Made by a program: the position numbers and the translations under genes. This document shows, piece after piece, positions 34,927 to 43,804 of a DNA stretch of 64,000 nt. Each line of letters starts with the position of its first letter. Within the stretch, counting starts at the first letter, position 1. This DNA is from Pseudomonas orientalis (GTDB lineage Bacteria; Pseudomonadota; Gammaproteobacteria; Pseudomonadales; Pseudomonadaceae). The notes beneath the pieces were generated by a model. The model did no database searches. It saw only the letters and a program-made list of their open reading frames with translations, and was not told the DNA's origin. Location: positions 4,772,501 to 4,836,500 of the forward strand of contig NZ_CP018049.1 in the NCBI RefSeq assembly GCF_002934065.1, written 5' to 3'.

Positions 34927-37569
34927 ATGCGCGCCAACTCGTCTGAACCACAAGACACTGTCACAGCGGAACAACCGATTCCTCCCACCCGTTTGCGTTG
35001 GTTGGATCTGTTGAGCAAATACCGTCAGCCCATCGGCCTGGCCGTGACCTTGCTGCTGTTTGCCATTGCCCTGATCGCCTGTCGACATCTGTTGTTGGAG
35101 CTCGATCTCTACGCCCTCCACGACTCGATCCTGGACGTGCCCAGGCCTGCCTTGCTCGGCGCGTTTGCGGCGGCGGTGGCCGGGTTCATCATTCTGTTGG
35201 GCTATGAATTCTCCGGCGCACGCTATGCCGGCGTGAAACTGCCCGCCAAGACACTGGCACTGGGGGGCTTCACCGCCTTTGCCATCGGCAACGCCATTGG
35301 CTTGTCGATGCTCTCGGGCGGCTCGGTGCGCTACCGTTTATATGCGCGCCACGGCATCGGGGCTTCGGAAGTCGCCCACATGACCGTGTTCGCCAGCCTG
35401 GCGCTGGGCTGCGCGCTGCCCCCCCTGGCCGCATTGGCCACGCTGAGCAACCTGCCGGCGGCATCGACCTACCTGCATTTGTCGCAGAGCCTGCTCGGTG
35501 GTGTTGCCGGTGCCGTGCTGCTGTTGTCGGCCATGCTGTGCATCGGCATCTATCGCCGTCGCCTGCCGGAACAACCCTACCCGGATAACCTGTTGGTCAA
35601 GGCCGGACGTCGCACCCTGCGCCTGCCGGGCCGACGCTTGACGTTCCTGCAGTTGATCATCACCGCACTGGATGTCGCCGCCGCAGCCACCGTCCTTTAT
35701 CTGCTGCTGCCGGAAGCGCCGCCCTTCGGCCCGTTCCTGTTGGTGTACCTGCTGGCCCTGGCCGCCGGCGTACTCAGCCATGTACCGGGTGGCGTGGGGG
35801 TGTTCGAAGCCATCCTGCTGGCAGCCTTCGCCGACAAGCTCGGCGCCGCGCCACTGGCTGCCGCCCTGCTGCTGTACCGGATGATCTACGTGGTATTGCC
35901 GCTGTTGATCGCGTGTGTCTTCCTGCTGGTCAACGAGGCCCAGCGCCTGTTCCAGACCCAGCAAAGCCTGCGCGTCGCCTCCGGCCTGGCGGCACCAGTG
36001 CTGGCCGTACTGGTTTTTTTGTCCGGCGTGGTCCTGCTGTTTTCCGGCGCCACGCCGGAGATCGATTCACGCCTGGAAAACATCGGCTTCCTGATTCCCC
36101 ACCGCCTGATTGACGCGTCGCACTTCGGCGCCAGCCTGATCGGCGTGCTGTGCCTGTTGCTGGCCCAAGGCTTGCGTCGACGGTTGTCGGCGGCCTGGAT
36201 GCTGACCATGGTGCTGCTGCTGGTAGGCGCCCTGCTCTCGCTGCTCAAGGGCTTCGACTGGGAAGAAGCCAGTCTGATGACCATGACCGCCGTGCTGCTG
36301 GCGATCTTCCGACGCTCGTTCTACCGCGCCAGTCGCTTGACCGAACTGCCCTTCTCGCCGCTGTACCTGGTGGCCAGCGTGTGTGTGCTGGGCGCGTCGA
36401 TCTGGCTGCTGCTGTTCGCCTACCAGGACGTCCCCTATAGCCATCAGCTCTGGTGGCAGTTCACCCTCGATGCCAACGCCCCGCGCGGCCTGCGTTCTTT
36501 GCTGGGCGCCGCCGTCCTGCTGGTGATCGTGTCGCTGACCTGGCTGTTGCGTACCGCGCGCCCGGTCATCCATCTGCCGACCCCGGACGAACTCGAACGC
36601 GCCTCCAAAATCCTGATGGCCTCCTCCCAACCCGACGGCGGCCTGGCGCTGACCGGCGACAAGGCATTGCTGTTCCACCCCAATGACGAAGCCTTCCTGA
36701 TGTATGCCCGTCGCGGGCGCAGCCTGGTGGCCTTGTATGATCCGATCGGCCCGACCCAACCGCGCGCCGAGATGATCTGGCAGTTCCGCGACTTGTGTGA
36801 CATTCACCACGCACGGCCGGTGTTCTATCAAGTGCGTGCCGAGAACCTGCCGTACTACATGGATATCGGACTCACCGCGATCAAGCTGGGCGAAGAAGCC
36901 CGCGTCGACCTGAAACGCTTTGACCTGGAAGCCAAGGGCAAAGAGATGAAGGATTTGCGCTACACCTGGAACCGCGGCACCCGCGACGGCCTGTCCCTGG
37001 AGATCTGCGAGCCGGGCACCGCGCCAATGGATGAATTAAAAGTTATCTCGGACGCCTGGCTCACCGGTAAGAATGTGCGCGAAAAGGGCTTCTCCCTGGG
37101 CCGCTTCAGCGACGACTACCTCAAGCACTTCCGTATCGCGATCATTCGCTTCGAAGGGCGCCCGGTGGCCTTCGCCAACCTGCTCGAGACGTACAACCAT
37201 GACCTGGCCAGTCTCGACCTGATGCGCGCCCACCCGGACGCACCGAAGCTGACCATGGAGTTCATGATGGTCGGCCTGATTCAACATTATAAGAGTCACG
37301 GCTACGCCCGCTTCAGCCTCGGCATGGTGCCGTTGTCGGGTCTGCAGCCCCGGCGTGGCGCGCCATTGACCCAGCGCTTGGGCTCGATGGTGTTCCGCCG
37401 TGGCGAGCAACTGTATAACTTCCAAGGTTTGCGCCGCTTCAAAGACAAGTTCCAGCCCGACTGGGAACCCCGTTACATGGCCGTGCCCGCAGGACTTGAT
37501 CCGCTGGTGGCACTGGCCGATACCGCCGCCCTGATCGCGGGCGGCTTGACTGGATTGGTGAAACGCTGA
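34927..37569 (+). CDS. mprF: MprF: aminoacyl-phosphatidylglycerol synthase/flippase
   Basis: 880 aa. The N-terminal flippase region has about 14 membrane segments (to about residue 540), including LSMLSGGSVRYRLYARHG and GVLSHVPGGVGVFE. The C-terminal cytoplasmic transferase domain (about 550-870) has DKALLFHPNDEAFLMYARRG and MEFMMVGLIQHYK. It transfers an aminoacyl group from tRNA to phosphatidylglycerol and flips the lipid, lowering net negative charge. The P. aeruginosa enzyme makes alanyl-PG, and specificity here is inferred from relatedness. ATG 34927 follows GAGGTG; the preceding TTG is in frame but less likely. The stop shares a base with the next gene. Confidence 0.93.
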   Translation: MRANSSEPQDTVTAEQPIPPTRLRWLDLLSKYRQPIGLAVTLLLFAIALIACRHLLLELDLYALHDSILDVPRPALLGAFAAAVAGFIILLGYEFSGARYAGVKLPAKTLALGGFTAFAIGNAIGLSMLSGGSVRYRLYARHGIGASEVAHMTVFASLALGCALPPLAALATLSNLPAASTYLHLSQSLLGGVAGAVLLLSAMLCIGIYRRRLPEQPYPDNLLVKAGRRTLRLPGRRLTFLQLIITALDVAAAATVLYLLLPEAPPFGPFLLVYLLALAAGVLSHVPGGVGVFEAILLAAFADKLGAAPLAAALLLYRMIYVVLPLLIACVFLLVNEAQRLFQTQQSLRVASGLAAPVLAVLVFLSGVVLLFSGATPEIDSRLENIGFLIPHRLIDASHFGASLIGVLCLLLAQGLRRRLSAAWMLTMVLLLVGALLSLLKGFDWEEASLMTMTAVLLAIFRRSFYRASRLTELPFSPLYLVASVCVLGASIWLLLFAYQDVPYSHQLWWQFTLDANAPRGLRSLLGAAVLLVIVSLTWLLRTARPVIHLPTPDELERASKILMASSQPDGGLALTGDKALLFHPNDEAFLMYARRGRSLVALYDPIGPTQPRAEMIWQFRDLCDIHHARPVFYQVRAENLPYYMDIGLTAIKLGEEARVDLKRFDLEAKGKEMKDLRYTWNRGTRDGLSLEICEPGTAPMDELKVISDAWLTGKNVREKGFSLGRFSDDYLKHFRIAIIRFEGRPVAFANLLETYNHDLASLDLMRAHPDAPKLTMEFMMVGLIQHYKSHGYARFSLGMVPLSGLQPRRGAPLTQRLGSMVFRRGEQLYNFQGLRRFKDKFQPDWEPRYMAVPAGLDPLVALADTAALIAGGLTGLVKR

Positions 37570-38849
37570 TGATTCGACGCTCCTGGCGGTATGTATTGGC
37601 TTTTGTAGTGCTGCTCGCGCTGATCCTGGGCGGCGGCTACTGGTACTGGAACCGCCCTGCCCCACAGCCGACCCTGGAGCAAATGCCCCAGGCCGACGGC
37701 TCGGTGATGACCCGTGTAACCCCGGCCGGCAACGCCAAGGCCCGCGTGGCGGTGGCCGTGATGGCCGACGAAACCCTCACCGACAGCCAACTGATCGCCC
37801 TCAGCCAGGGTGGCTCGGCGCAGCTCGTCCAGGTGATCCTGCCCAAGAATGACTGCAAGCTGCAGGAGCAAGCGCTGCAAAGCGCCCTGGCCCAGCTTAA
37901 AGGCCCGGCGACCCTGGTCAGCGGCATCGGCCCTGGCGCGGCGCTCGCCTGGCGCTGGCTGGCCACACAGAGCGACGACAAGGCCAACGCCATTTCCGTC
38001 GGCTTCGCCCTGAAACAGGAAGGCTGCAACGACCCGCTGCCGAAAACCGCCGCCCATGGCAACTGGCTGGTGGCCTGGAATGACAACCCCGACGATGAAA
38101 GCGCCAGCTTCGTACGTGACACACCGCGCGCCACCACCAGCATCAGCGACTACGACATTCATTACCCGCAAGTGCTGAACAACGAGCTGCGTAAGCAGCT
38201 GGTAGGTTCGGACAACGGCGGCCTGGCGATTCCTGTAGTGGAAGTGCCGGCCGGCCAGGCCAAGGACACCGTGACCCTGTTCCTCTCCGGTGACGGCGGC
38301 TGGCGTGACCTGGACCGTGACGTGGCTGGCGAAATGGCGAAGATCGGCTACCCGGTGGTCGGCATCGACACCCTGCGCTACTACTGGCAGCACAAAACTC
38401 CGGAACAAAGCGCCAAGGACCTTACCGAACTGATGCAGCATTACCGGCAGAAATGGGGCACCAAACGCTTCGTGCTGACCGGTTACTCGTTCGGCGCCGA
38501 CGTCCTGCCGGCCATCTACAACCGGATGCCAGCAAACGAACAGCAACGGGTCGACGCGATCATTCTGCTGGCCTTCGCCCGCACCGGCAGCTTCGAGATT
38601 GAAGTGGAAGGCTGGCTGGGCAACGCCGGCAAAGAAGCCGCCACCGGCCCGGAAATGGCCAAGCTGCCGCCAGAGAAAGTGGTGTGCATCTATGGCGCGG
38701 AAGAAGTCGACGAGAGTGGCTGCACCGACAAGACCGCCGTGGGCGAAGCGATGAAGCTGCCGGGCGGGCATCACTTTGACGAGAACTATCCGGCGCTGGC
38801 CAAGCGGTTGGTGGATATCATCGTCAAGCACCAGGCCAAGGCCGAGTAA
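37569..38849 (+). CDS. AcvB/VirJ-family hydrolase, likely aminoacyl-PG hydrolase
   Basis: 426 aa. An N-terminal membrane anchor (about residues 8-27) is followed by a periplasmic part with two related VirJ-like halves. The second half has the alpha/beta-hydrolase nucleophile elbow TGYSFGADVLP and a C-terminal His in LPGGHHFDENY. In P. aeruginosa the protein beside mprF deacylates alanyl-PG in the periplasm (established), balancing MprF. Its ATG overlaps the last base of the mprF stop, so synthesis is coupled. Confidence 0.88.
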   Translation: MIRRSWRYVLAFVVLLALILGGGYWYWNRPAPQPTLEQMPQADGSVMTRVTPAGNAKARVAVAVMADETLTDSQLIALSQGGSAQLVQVILPKNDCKLQEQALQSALAQLKGPATLVSGIGPGAALAWRWLATQSDDKANAISVGFALKQEGCNDPLPKTAAHGNWLVAWNDNPDDESASFVRDTPRATTSISDYDIHYPQVLNNELRKQLVGSDNGGLAIPVVEVPAGQAKDTVTLFLSGDGGWRDLDRDVAGEMAKIGYPVVGIDTLRYYWQHKTPEQSAKDLTELMQHYRQKWGTKRFVLTGYSFGADVLPAIYNRMPANEQQRVDAIILLAFARTGSFEIEVEGWLGNAGKEAATGPEMAKLPPEKVVCIYGAEEVDESGCTDKTAVGEAMKLPGGHHFDENYPALAKRLVDIIVKHQAKAE

Positions 38850-38873
38850 TCCCAGGCCGTACACAAAACCAAA

Positions 38874-38962
38874 TGTGGGAGGGGGCTTGCCCCCGATAGC
38901 AGGGTGTCAGTCAATGATGTTGTGACTGATCCACCGCTATCGGGAGCAAGCCCCCTCCCACA
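38874..38962. repeat. REPIN (class 1)
   Basis: An inverted REP pair with inner flanks AGCAGGGTGTCAGTCA / TGACTGATCCACCGCT. The right unit has CGGGAGCAAG instead of CGGGGGCAAG. It lies between the convergent VirJ-like gene and recJ. Confidence 0.92.
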
Positions 38963-38986
38963 TTTGATTTGTGGTGTGGCTAAGAT

Positions 38987-40696
38987 CTAACGCGGTTCGA
39001 TATGCGCAATCATCAACTGCACCGTCTCGTTCCCGCGAAACTCGTTCACGTCCAGCTTGTAGGCCAATTCCACCCAGCGCACGGTCGGGTTAGGCCAGAC
39101 TTCACGGTCCACGCCAAACGCAATGCCATCAAGCTTCACCGACCCGCATTCGCTCTTGAGCACCACCTTCAAGTGCCGTTCGCCAACCACCCGCTGCTCC
39201 ACCAGCTGAAACACACCGTGAAACAACGGCTCGGGAAAGTGCTGCCCCCACGGGCCGGCATGGCGCAGCGCGCGGGCCAGTTCCAGATGAAACTCTTCCA
39301 CCGCCAGGGTGCCATCGGAGAGCAGGCGTCCGGTGAGGTCTTCTTCGCGCAGTTGCCGACGCACCTCGGCATCGAAAGCCTCGGCAAACAAGGGGAAGTT
39401 CGCTTCGGGCAGGGTCAGGCCCGCCGCCATCGCGTGACCGCCGTATTTGGCGATCAGGTTGGGGTGCTGGCTGGCAACCACCGCCAGCGCGTCACGGATA
39501 TGAAAGCCTTGTACCGAACGCCCTGAGCCCTTGAGCAGGCCGTCACCGGCATCGGCAAAGGCGATGGTGGGACGGAAATAGCGCTCTTTCATGCGCGAGG
39601 CCAGAATCCCGATCACCCCCTGGTGCCACTCCGGGTCGAACAGGCACAGGCCGTACGGCATCGACTCCACCGGCAAATCCTTGAGTTGCGCCAGGGCCTC
39701 GCGCTGCATGCCCTGCTCGATGGATTTGCGGTCCTGGTTCATGCCGTCCAGTTGTGCGGCCATTTCCCGCGCCGCGGCAAAATCGGTAGTCAGCAGGCAT
39801 TCGATGCCCAGGCTCATATCGTCCAGGCGCCCGGCCGCATTGAGCCGTGGGCCGAGAATGAAGCCCAGGTCGGTGGAGGTGATGCGGGCGTGGTCGCGCT
39901 TGGCCACTTCGAGGATCGCCTTGATCCCCGGCCGCGCCCGACCGGCGCGAATACGCTCCAACCCTTGATGCACCAGGATGCGGTTGTTGGCGTCCAGCGG
40001 CACCACGTCGGCGACGCTGCCCAGGGCCACCAGGTCGAGCAGTTCACCAATGTTCGGCTGCGGGCTGTTGTCATACCAGCCGAGGCTGCGCAAACGCGCG
40101 CGCAGGGCCATCAGTACGTAGAAGATCACGCCCACACCGGCCAGTGCCTTGCTGGGGAACGTACAGCCTGGCTGGTTCGGATTGACGATCGCGTCCGCCG
40201 CCGGCAGTTCGTCGCCCGGCAAGTGGTGATCGGTCACCAGCACCTTCAGCCCCGCCGCCTTCGCCGCCGCCACGCCTTCGATGCTGGAGATACCGTTGTC
40301 CACGGTGATGAGCAACTGCGGCTCGCGCTGCAGCGCCACGGCAACGATCTCCGGCGTCAGGCCGTAGCCGTATTCGAAACGGTTGGGCACCAGGTAATCG
40401 ACATGGGCCGCACCGAGCAGACGCAGGCCCAGTGTACCCACGGTGCTGGCGGTGGCGCCGTCGGCGTCGAAGTCACCGACGATCAGGATACGTTGGCGCT
40501 GCTCCAGCGCCGTCACCAGCAGATCGACGGCGGCATCGATGCCCTTGAGCTGCTGATAGGGAATCAACCGCGCCAGGCTCTTGTCCAGCTCGGCTTCCGA
40601 TTGCACCCCGCGCGCGGCGTAGAGACGGGTCAGCAGCGGTGGCAATTCACCGAGGAATGGCAGGACGGCGGGCAAGGGACGGGGATCGATACGCAT
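38987..40696 (-). CDS. recJ: Single-stranded-DNA exonuclease RecJ
   Basis: 569 aa. DHH phosphoesterase motifs: ILIVGDFDADGATAS (motif I), TVDNGIS (motif II), and LVTDHHLPGDELP (motif III, DHH). A C-terminal DHHA1 segment contains KYGGHAMAAGLTL. It is a 5'-3' ssDNA exonuclease used in mismatch repair and RecF-pathway recombination. The start at 40696 is ATG, and length is normal for the family. Confidence 0.97.
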   Translation of the reverse strand: MRIDPRPLPAVLPFLGELPPLLTRLYAARGVQSEAELDKSLARLIPYQQLKGIDAAVDLLVTALEQRQRILIVGDFDADGATASTVGTLGLRLLGAAHVDYLVPNRFEYGYGLTPEIVAVALQREPQLLITVDNGISSIEGVAAAKAAGLKVLVTDHHLPGDELPAADAIVNPNQPGCTFPSKALAGVGVIFYVLMALRARLRSLGWYDNSPQPNIGELLDLVALGSVADVVPLDANNRILVHQGLERIRAGRARPGIKAILEVAKRDHARITSTDLGFILGPRLNAAGRLDDMSLGIECLLTTDFAAAREMAAQLDGMNQDRKSIEQGMQREALAQLKDLPVESMPYGLCLFDPEWHQGVIGILASRMKERYFRPTIAFADAGDGLLKGSGRSVQGFHIRDALAVVASQHPNLIAKYGGHAMAAGLTLPEANFPLFAEAFDAEVRRQLREEDLTGRLLSDGTLAVEEFHLELARALRHAGPWGQHFPEPLFHGVFQLVEQRVVGERHLKVVLKSECGSVKLDGIAFGVDREVWPNPTVRWVELAYKLDVNEFRGNETVQLMIAHIEPR

Positions 40697-40762
40697 ACGG
40701 GGGTGATGACTTCTCTACTGATTCAACGGATAACAACAGTTCAAAATTCAACAAAGATCAAA

Positions 40763-40851
40763 TGTGGGAGGGGGCTTGCCCCCGATAGCGGTGGATCAGC
40801 TACAGATAAGCTGGCTGATAGATCGCTATCGGGGGCAAGCCCCCTCCCACA
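40763..40851. repeat. REPIN (class 1)
   Basis: An inverted REP pair with inner flanks AGCGGTGGATCAGCTACAG / AGCTGGCTGATAGATCGCT. It lies between the yaeQ 3' end and the recJ 5' side, so any promoter of recJ must be within about 65 bp or beyond the repeat. Confidence 0.92.
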
Positions 40852-40857
40852 TTTTTT

Positions 40858-41400
40858 TCAATCACGCCCGCCCACCAGCCATTGCAACTGCACTTCATGC
40901 TGGCCACGGTCATCGGTGACGAAGATCGTGCCTTCGCTGATCATCACATCCCACTTGATCACGCGCGGCATGTCCTTGGCCAGCACCTCCAGAATCTCCT
41001 GCGGCACGGCAGCGATGTGCACGTTCTTGAGGTTATTCGCCACCGGCACCACCTTGCCTTCCCACACCCGCAGGCTGCCGTATGCCAGCAAGCTGGTGCG
41101 TTCGGTGCGACGCGAGCACCAGGTCAGGCGGTCTGCATCCGGCTGGCCGACTTCGATCCAGTGCAACACCCGATCATCCAGGCTCTTTTCCCACAGGGCC
41201 GGCTCGTCGACATCCGACAAGCCACGGCCGAACGCCAACTGCTCGTTGTACCAGAGGGCGTAGGCCAGCAGGCGCACGGTCATACGTTCTTCGGTTTCCG
41301 AAGGGTGGCGGGCGATGGTCTGTTTGACGCTCTCGTACACCGAACGGTCAAGGTCGGTGAGGTTGAGTTCGAATTTGTAGGTCGTGGACGGCTGGGCCAT
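40858..41400 (-). CDS. YaeQ family protein
   Basis: 180 aa from ATG 41400. Typical YaeQ segments are MAQPSTTYKFELNLTDLDR, MTVRLLAYALWYNEQLAFG and WIEVGQPDADRLTWCSRR. The fold is PD-(D/E)XK-nuclease-like. E. coli YaeQ was linked to RfaH-like suppression of elongation defects, but its biochemical role is unclear. It is monocistronic, and its stop lies 7 bp from the REPIN. Confidence 0.92.
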   Translation of the reverse strand: MAQPSTTYKFELNLTDLDRSVYESVKQTIARHPSETEERMTVRLLAYALWYNEQLAFGRGLSDVDEPALWEKSLDDRVLHWIEVGQPDADRLTWCSRRTERTSLLAYGSLRVWEGKVVPVANNLKNVHIAAVPQEILEVLAKDMPRVIKWDVMISEGTIFVTDDRGQHEVQLQWLVGGRD

Positions 41401-41536
41401 GAACGGGCTCTGGAGACAGGGAAAGACGGCCAGTCTAACCGATGGCGAGGCCAATCAACGAATACTGCGCTGCATCCAGGCTGCCCGCCTATGTTAAAAA
41501 GCAGTACGTCACCGTCCCGCACGCTCAAGGATCCCC

Positions 41537-42736
41537 ATGTCGCTTAATGCCAAACCGCTTGCCGGCCTGAAAGTCATCGAACTCGGTACCCTGATTGCCG
41601 GCCCGTTTGCCTCACGTATCTGCGCCGAGTTCGGCGCCGAAGTGATCAAGGTCGAATCCCCGGACGGCGGCGATCCCCTGCGCAAATGGCGCAAACTGTA
41701 TGAAGGCACCTCGCTGTGGTGGTTCGTGCAGGCGCGCAACAAGCAGTCGCTGACCCTCAACCTCAAGCACCCGGATGGCCTGGCGATCCTCAAGCAATTG
41801 CTGGCCGACGCCGACATCCTGATCGAAAACTTCCGCCCCGGTGTGCTGGAAAAACTCGGCCTGGGCTGGGAAACCCTGCACGCGCTGAACCCAAGGCTGG
41901 TGATGGTGCGCCTCTCGGGCTTCGGCCAGACCGGGCCGATGAAAGACCAGCCGGGGTTTGGCGCGGTGGGCGAGTCCATGGGCGGCCTGCGCTACATCAC
42001 CGGCTTCGAAGACCGCCCGCCCGTGCGCACCGGGATTTCCATCGGTGATTCGATTGCCGCGCTGTGGGCGGTGATCGGCGCGCTGATGGCGCTGCGGCAT
42101 CGTGAAGTCAACGGCGGCCTCGGCCAGGTGGTCGACGTGGCGCTGTACGAAGCCATCTTCGCCATGATGGAAAGCATGATTCCCGAGTTCGATGTGTTCG
42201 GCTTCATTCGCGAACGCACCGGCAACATCATGCCCGGCATCACGCCCTCCTCGATCCATACCAGCGCTGACGGCAAACATGTGCAGATTGGCGCCAATGG
42301 CGATGCGATCTTCAAGCGCTTCATGGCCGCCATCGGCCGCGACGACCTGGCGAACGACCCGGTGCTCGCCAGCAATGACGGGCGTGACAGCCGCCGCGAT
42401 GAGCTGTACGGGGTGATCGATCGCTGGGTCAACACCCTGCCGCTGGATCAGGTCATGGCGCAGTTGAACCAGGCCCAAGTGCCCGCCAGCCGCATCTACA
42501 GTGCCGAGGACATGCTGGGCGACCCGCAATTCCTGGCCCGGGAGATGTTCCTCAGCGCGCAACTGCCGGATGGCAAGGATTTCAAGATGCCGGGCATCGT
42601 GCCCAAACTGTCGGATACCCCAGGCAGCTGTGAATGGGTGGGGCCGCAATTGGGCGAGCACAACGGTGTGCTGCTCAACGCCCTGGGCTATGACGCGGCG
42701 GCCATCGCCCGCTTGCGTGCGGATGGCGCGATCTGA
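41537..42736 (+). CDS. CaiB/BaiF-type class III CoA transferase
   Basis: 399 aa. The N-terminal LKVIELGTLIAGPFASRICAEFGAEVIKVE pattern includes the Rossmann region, and the expected catalytic Asp is in the VDVALYEAIFAMM region (about residue 200). GFGAVGESMGGLRYITGFEDRPPVR is the family's substrate-loop signature. It moves CoA between acyl-CoA and a carboxylic acid. The substrate cannot be told from sequence and no pathway genes are adjacent. Confidence 0.93.
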   Translation: MSLNAKPLAGLKVIELGTLIAGPFASRICAEFGAEVIKVESPDGGDPLRKWRKLYEGTSLWWFVQARNKQSLTLNLKHPDGLAILKQLLADADILIENFRPGVLEKLGLGWETLHALNPRLVMVRLSGFGQTGPMKDQPGFGAVGESMGGLRYITGFEDRPPVRTGISIGDSIAALWAVIGALMALRHREVNGGLGQVVDVALYEAIFAMMESMIPEFDVFGFIRERTGNIMPGITPSSIHTSADGKHVQIGANGDAIFKRFMAAIGRDDLANDPVLASNDGRDSRRDELYGVIDRWVNTLPLDQVMAQLNQAQVPASRIYSAEDMLGDPQFLAREMFLSAQLPDGKDFKMPGIVPKLSDTPGSCEWVGPQLGEHNGVLLNALGYDAAAIARLRADGAI

Positions 42737-42766
42737 GCGGGCCGCAGTGCCAAATTTCAGGCAAAA

Positions 42767-42803
42767 AGAAACCCCGAGGAGTGGGGAGACAACTCGGGGT
42801 TAA
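42767..42803 (-). terminator. Terminator after the DUF3509 gene
   Basis: The 9-bp stem AACCCCGAG / CTCGGGGTT is followed on the minus strand by TTTCTTTTTG. On the plus strand there is no T run, so it mainly serves the minus-strand gene ending at 42921. Confidence 0.68.
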
Positions 42804-42920
42804 ACGTGATCTACAAAGACCAGTACAACAAGCCACAAACACCGGAGCACAATGTTTGCTCTTGCTGTTACAAACTCTGACCGGCCGTGTTGTAGGAAGT
42901 TTCGAAGGATAAATAATTCT

Positions 42921-43205
42921 TCATGCGCAGACCGGGGTGCGTGTCATGGCGGCGTTGCGCAAGGCTGCGATGACCGAGGGCTCAAGTCGACCTTCGGCGA
43001 TTTTCAAATCGCGCAGCAGGCAATCCACCACATCCACCAGGGCGCGTTTGTCGGTCAGTTGAGCGCGGTTAACTTCGCGCTCGACCATGATGGCGCCACC
43101 GGGGTTCTTCACGGTCACCAGGCATTCGCCCTGCACACCAGCGGTGGTCAGCGTAACCAGATAAGGGCTCAATGCTTCTTCGAGCAACAGGCTGATACTT
43201 TCCAT
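42921..43205 (-). CDS. DUF3509 domain protein
   Basis: 94 aa starting MESISLLLEEALSPYLVTL; an upstream in-frame start 4 codons earlier is possible. It is a short soluble protein with a beta-rich first half (GECLVTVKNPGGAIMVERE) and helical second half (DVVDCLLRDLKIAEGRLEPS). DUF3509 is essentially a Pseudomonas family of unknown function. The gene has its own terminator. Confidence 0.8.
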   Translation of the reverse strand: MESISLLLEEALSPYLVTLTTAGVQGECLVTVKNPGGAIMVEREVNRAQLTDKRALVDVVDCLLRDLKIAEGRLEPSVIAALRNAAMTRTPVCA

Positions 43206-43437
43206 CTCGATCACCACTCAATAGTTCGGGAACAATCGTTTCAACGGGTGCTGCATCTCTCCTAAGTGACCGGTTCTAACGTAGGAAAGTTCGCTTTTTC
43301 GTCTTTCAAGGGTTGTGCGGGGATGACGTATCCAGCATGCGCTTGCAACATGACAGGTAAAAAACGGCGGCACATAACTGCTTACGCAATGGGTGGCGGT
43401 TTTGGGGTGCGCCGGGCGCGCAGGCCAAGAGTGAATC

Positions 43438-43444
43438 CTATACT
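43438..43444 (+). promoter_or_regulatory. Extended -10 resembling RpoS promoters
   Basis: CTATACT, the preferred sigma-S -10 heptamer, lies 71 bp upstream of the 67-aa gene at 43515. No good -35 precedes it (AGGCCAAG region), as allowed for RpoS. The rest of 43206-43514 is a GC-rich divergent spacer with no gene I can support. Confidence 0.45.
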
Positions 43445-43514
43445 CGGTGAGCGCTGATCACTCCGCCGTGCAGGCAGAGTGCATGTCATAAGGCCCTTAT
43501 TGCGAAGGATAAAG

Positions 43515-43718
43515 ATGATGTTGGAACACAATGAACAACAAGCGTCGATCGAGAAAATTCACGCGGACATATCACGCATTTATGCCGAACAACGCAAGTT
43601 CAACGCTGAAGTCCACAAGATAACCCGTGAGATTTTCTGGTACCCCGTGGGCATCGCAATAGGCTTCTTTACCGCTGTTGGTACGGTAATGGCGCTGGCG
43701 CATAAGCTACTCACGTAA
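43515..43718 (+). CDS. Small hypothetical protein with C-terminal membrane segment
   Basis: 67 aa from ATG 43515, with AAGGA 5 bases ahead. A polar helical N-terminal half (EKIHADISRIYAEQRKFNAEV) may form a short coiled coil. It is followed by one membrane helix (YPVGIAIGFFTAVGTVMALA). I do not recognise the family. The good ribosome site, own terminator and codon use support a real gene. Topology suggests N-terminus in the cytoplasm. Confidence 0.72.
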   Translation: MMLEHNEQQASIEKIHADISRIYAEQRKFNAEVHKITREIFWYPVGIAIGFFTAVGTVMALAHKLLT

Positions 43719-43747
43719 ACGATATGACTGCCGGGCCTGCCACAAAC

Positions 43748-43790
43748 AAAAAACGCCGCTGACCCAGGGAAGGGAAAGCGGCGTTTTTGT
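43748..43790. terminator. Bidirectional terminator between the 67-aa gene and thrC
   Basis: The stem AAAAACGCCGCT / AGCGGCGTTTTT has an 18-base loop, with a T run on either strand. It serves both convergent genes. Confidence 0.9.
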
Positions 43791-43804
43791 CTACGCGGTG
43801 TGCC

